From NCBI RefSeq assembly GCF_002736205.1, contig NZ_CP024091.1, forward strand, positions 2,849,555 to 2,913,554: a stretch of 64,000 nt of DNA, read 5' to 3'. This DNA is from Pedobacter ginsengisoli (GTDB taxonomy: Bacteria > Bacteroidota > Bacteroidia > Sphingobacteriales > Sphingobacteriaceae). The first letter of the stretch is position 1. Every line of letters begins with the position of its first letter. Below, piece after piece: positions 61,213-64,000 of this stretch. The translations under genes and the position numbers were made by a program. Below the pieces are notes generated by a model. That model saw only the letters and a program-made list of their open reading frames with translations. It ran no database searches and had not been told where the DNA came from.

Positions 61213-64000
61213 TTAAAATGTAACATTTAAACCTGCTGTGTAAGTTTTCATTAAAGGATAGGAATCTAGGCGTTCCTGCTCAGGATCATATTCTTTAAAG
61301 GCTGTAGTTACAAATAGGTTAGTACCATTAGCAAAGACTCTGACTTTTTGTAAACCAAGGTGTTTAACCCACTTTCCAGGCAGCTCATAACCCAAGTCTA
61401 TATTTTTTAGGCGTATGTAAGACCCATTGCGAATCCAGAAAGTTGAAGGTCCCCCACCGACATTTTGGTCACCAAATAAATCTGATGCCATTGGGTACTT
61501 AGCATTAGGTGTTTCAGGAGTCCAGTAATCTCTGGCCCATATTGCGAAATATGGTCTATCTCCTGTTTGGAAGACACCTCCTGATGCGGTATTACCGGTG
61601 TTCACAATCTTGTCATACGCAGCTACACCTTGAAAAAGGGTAGATAATGAAATCCCTCTCCAGACTAAACGAAAGCCAAAACCAAAATTAATACGAGGTG
61701 TTGCATTATCAGATAAGTAACTCAAATCATTATCATCAATTTTGCCATCTGGACCCTCAGAGAAATTTGCACCTCTGATATCTTTATATAAAACATACCC
61801 CAACCTCGGTTTAAGACCATATTGCGTGTAAGTCGAAGGCAGGGCATCTAATTGTTGCTGAGTGCGGATAATACCTAATGACTGTAGCCCGTATATTCTG
61901 TTGTTTGGGCGACCGATCACACTCCGCCAGTTGTTTAAATAGGTCCCATCCGTTAAAGCAGCGGCTTGATCTAGAATATCCCATTGATCTTTGGAATAAC
62001 CCATGTTCGCAAAAACAGAATAGTTGATCTCTCCTTTCGTGTCGCTCCAGGCGGCCGAAAATTCAAAACCCTTCCAGGATCTTGCAGCATAATTTACAGC
62101 CGGTAAAGTAGCACCTAAAGTATTGGGTGTTGATGCTAATCTTGCTCCTAAAATATTAGTGGTTTTTTTATTAAAATATTCTGCAGAACCGGTTAACCTA
62201 TTGTTTAAAAAACCAAAATCTAAACCAATGTTTAGCATTTTTGTAGTTGACCAGGTGATATCCGGATTTGGTAAAGTTCCTGGGGCAAGACCATCAGCCA
62301 GACTTGATCCAAAAACAGTACCAGTAGATTTTGTAAAATTCTGGCTCCATTGAAACGGAGCAATCGCATTAGATGAAGTACCAGATAAATCATTACCTGA
62401 AGTACCATAGGATCCACGTAATTTTAATTCAGATAACCATTTTACATCTTTCATGAAATTTTCTTCTCCTAAACGCCATGCTGCTGACACAGATGGAAAA
62501 AAGCCCCACCTTTTTCCCGGCGCAAACCTGAAATTCCCATCTTCACGGAACGAAAACTCAGCTATATATTTGTCTGCATAGCTGTAATTTAAACGACCAA
62601 TAACTGAGGAACGTGTCTCTATACCTTCACCTCCTGAAAAAGTACTATTCACTGCATCATCTGAAGCATTAAAAAGCTGATCAATATTATTGACAAGCAA
62701 CCTTTGTCTCATACCTGACAAACTGGTACTATTTGTTCTAGCTTGTTCGTAAACAGCCATAGCGTTTACAGCGTGCTTTCCAAAAGTTCTATCATAGTTT
62801 AAAAACCAGTTTAAGGTATAGGCGTCTCCCAATCCAAATCCATGTCGGATATTTGGATAATTATTGCTCATGGTGTGAATATTAATTTGTGTAGGATTAA
62901 TTGGTCCTGGAACAAATTTATTATTGGGACTATTGGTATTTGATTGAAATTTATAAACTTCATTGAAAACAACAAATGATTTAATATTATTGTCATTTGC
63001 ATTATACTGCGCCTGTAAGGCAGTTGATAAGCCGGGCACATAATCTGCTAAATCTAAGTCGAAGCGTAAAATCCCATCCAGATTACGTATCTTATTGTGA
63101 ATATAAGCCGGACTATTGTTAACAGCCCAAACAGGGCTCCAGGAGCCTGCAATTACCGGAAAATCACTGATGTTCATAGATGGGTTTCCAGTGGCATCTA
63201 CATAAAAGGGATACAAGCGGGTCCAGTTAAAAGTAGCACGGTAAAAATCTCCAACAGTTGTACTTGATGGGTCATCGTACGGCCAGTACCATCTGTTGTA
63301 ATTACGTTGGTTACCACTCAGGTTTAAGTTAATTTTTATTCTTTTTGATACATTGGCCGTAATATCTGAACGAAAATTATAACGATTAAAGTCTAAATTA
63401 TTATATGAACCATTTTCTGTATGATAAGATAAGTTCATATTATACTGTATGATTTCTGATCCACCACGTAAGCCTAAATTATGTTCCTGAACAGTTGGAT
63501 TACGCCATATGTAATCGTTAATGCTATAGTTTTTATCTTTAAAATAATCAAAAATATCCTGCCCATAAGGCTCAGCAACACCTTTTCCCCTTGCCACATT
63601 ATTATCATATCTTAACTCTTCTGTTGCGGTAAAATCCTGTTGCTTCTGAGTGGTATTGGAAAATGAAAAGGAGTTCGAATAATCAAAAGTTGGTTTTTGA
63701 ACAAGTCCTTTTTTTGTAGTAATTAAAACTACACCATCACCTGCTTTTGAACCATAGATTGAGGCAGTTGCCGCATCTTTTAAAATGCTGATATTTTCTA
63801 CCTCATTCGCATTTAACGCATCAAAATCAGCTTTCGATTTTATGATTCCGTTAATCACATACAGTGGTTCAACAAAACTACCGCGTATGCGAATGGTTGA
63901 GGCAGCGCCAGCTAAGCCTGATGAACCCACAATTGTGGCTCCAGGTAGCCTTCCTGCTAATGCATTTGATAAGTTACTAACCGGAATGCTGGCAATATCA
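61213..64000 (-). CDS. SusC/RagA TonB-dependent transporter, partial at window edge
   Basis: The coding frame is open to the window's right edge, so the N-terminal part (signal peptide, CarboxypepD-like domain, start of the plug) lies outside. Visible are the plug (ALAGRLPGATIVGSSGLAG ... GSKAGDGVVLITTKKG) and the whole barrel, ending TYTAGLNVTF. It is a paralogue of the SusC at 53889-57353, with the same motif order (DNRWYWPYD-like region, EFSFREDGNFRFAPGKRWGFFPS). Whether it carries an STN domain cannot be seen. It pairs with the SusD 12 bp downstream. Confidence 0.93.
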   Translation of the reverse strand, partial: DIASIPVSNLSNALAGRLPGATIVGSSGLAGAASTIRIRGSFVEPLYVINGIIKSKADFDALNANEVENISILKDAATASIYGSKAGDGVVLITTKKGLVQKPTFDYSNSFSFSNTTQKQQDFTATEELRYDNNVARGKGVAEPYGQDIFDYFKDKNYSINDYIWRNPTVQEHNLGLRGGSEIIQYNMNLSYHTENGSYNNLDFNRYNFRSDITANVSKRIKINLNLSGNQRNYNRWYWPYDDPSSTTVGDFYRATFNWTRLYPFYVDATGNPSMNISDFPVIAGSWSPVWAVNNSPAYIHNKIRNLDGILRFDLDLADYVPGLSTALQAQYNANDNNIKSFVVFNEVYKFQSNTNSPNNKFVPGPINPTQINIHTMSNNYPNIRHGFGLGDAYTLNWFLNYDRTFGKHAVNAMAVYEQARTNSTSLSGMRQRLLVNNIDQLFNASDDAVNSTFSGGEGIETRSSVIGRLNYSYADKYIAEFSFREDGNFRFAPGKRWGFFPSVSAAWRLGEENFMKDVKWLSELKLRGSYGTSGNDLSGTSSNAIAPFQWSQNFTKSTGTVFGSSLADGLAPGTLPNPDITWSTTKMLNIGLDFGFLNNRLTGSAEYFNKKTTNILGARLASTPNTLGATLPAVNYAARSWKGFEFSAAWSDTKGEINYSVFANMGYSKDQWDILDQAAALTDGTYLNNWRSVIGRPNNRIYGLQSLGIIRTQQQLDALPSTYTQYGLKPRLGYVLYKDIRGANFSEGPDGKIDDNDLSYLSDNATPRINFGFGFRLVWRGISLSTLFQGVAAYDKIVNTGNTASGGVFQTGDRPYFAIWARDYWTPETPNAKYPMASDLFGDQNVGGGPSTFWIRNGSYIRLKNIDLGYELPGKWVKHLGLQKVRVFANGTNLFVTTAFKEYDPEQERLDSYPLMKTYTAGLNVTF

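Noticed and set aside
1..64000. CRISPR array, tRNA, rRNA, insertion sequence or prophage
   Set aside because: No regularly spaced repeats, no tRNA cloverleaf in any gap, and no transposase, integrase or phage structural gene were seen.

Overview
The window looks like chromosomal DNA from a low-GC Bacteroidota, most likely a Pedobacter-like member of the Sphingobacteriaceae. The evidence is three SusC/SusD pairs, an ECF sigma/FecR anti-sigma pair, TAnnTTTG-type -7 promoter elements, and Bacteroidota-type sulfite reductase and siroheme genes. This placement is from protein character only; no 16S gene is present. I see no tRNA, rRNA, CRISPR array, prophage or insertion sequence.

Region 1 (about 150-7670, minus strand) is a compact assimilatory sulfate reduction operon. 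From the promoter the order is sulfite reductase with a C-terminal HEPN-like tail, uroporphyrinogen-III methyltransferase, a siroheme-synthase/TauE-permease fusion, APS reductase, CysD and CysN. A leader with an intrinsic-terminator-like hairpin precedes the first gene and a strong hairpin follows the last. Region 2 (7.9-14.2 kb) holds a lysine-rich small protein and a run of phospho-enzymes: two AlkP-superfamily proteins, two metallophosphoesterases (one frame-broken), a CDP-alcohol phosphatidyltransferase and a GtrA protein.

Region 3 (14.4-25.2 kb, plus strand) is the most interesting part. It reads as a phosphonate utilisation locus built like a polysaccharide utilisation locus: an XRE-cupin regulator (frame-broken), SusC/SusD, phosphonoacetate hydrolase (PhnA), phosphonoacetaldehyde dehydrogenase (PhnY-like), a DadA/glycine-oxidase-like FAD amine oxidoreductase and an MFS-type carrier. 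The predicted flow is outer-membrane capture, oxidative deamination of a 2-aminoethylphosphonate-type substrate to phosphonoacetaldehyde, oxidation to phosphonoacetate, then hydrolysis to acetate and phosphate. No PhnW transaminase is seen.

Region 4 (25.3-36.9 kb, minus strand) has a PAP2 phosphatase, a two-component system (response regulator frame-broken), an RND efflux system with adaptor and TolC-like protein, and a heterodimeric ABC exporter (first half frame-broken). Region 5 (36.9-43.9 kb) has a DUF1080 protein, a Tat-exported Gfo/Idh/MocA oxidoreductase, a DGPF/YCII protein beside an ECF42-type sigma factor, an SMR efflux protein, an acyltransferase and a PepSY membrane protein.

Region 6 (43.9-49.7 kb, minus strand) is a trans-4-hydroxyproline catabolic operon with an AraC regulator. 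Region 7 (49.8-64.0 kb, minus strand) is a glycan utilisation locus: ECF sigma, FecR, an STN-containing SusC, SusD and a GH89 alpha-N-acetylglucosaminidase, then a second SusC/SusD pair whose SusC runs off the right edge.

Four genes (about 9.82, 14.72, 27.84 and 36.23 kb) are each broken by what reads as a one-base change in a homopolymer. Three are a missing G in a G-run. Assembly error is as plausible as genuine decay, and the four are annotated as single broken genes.
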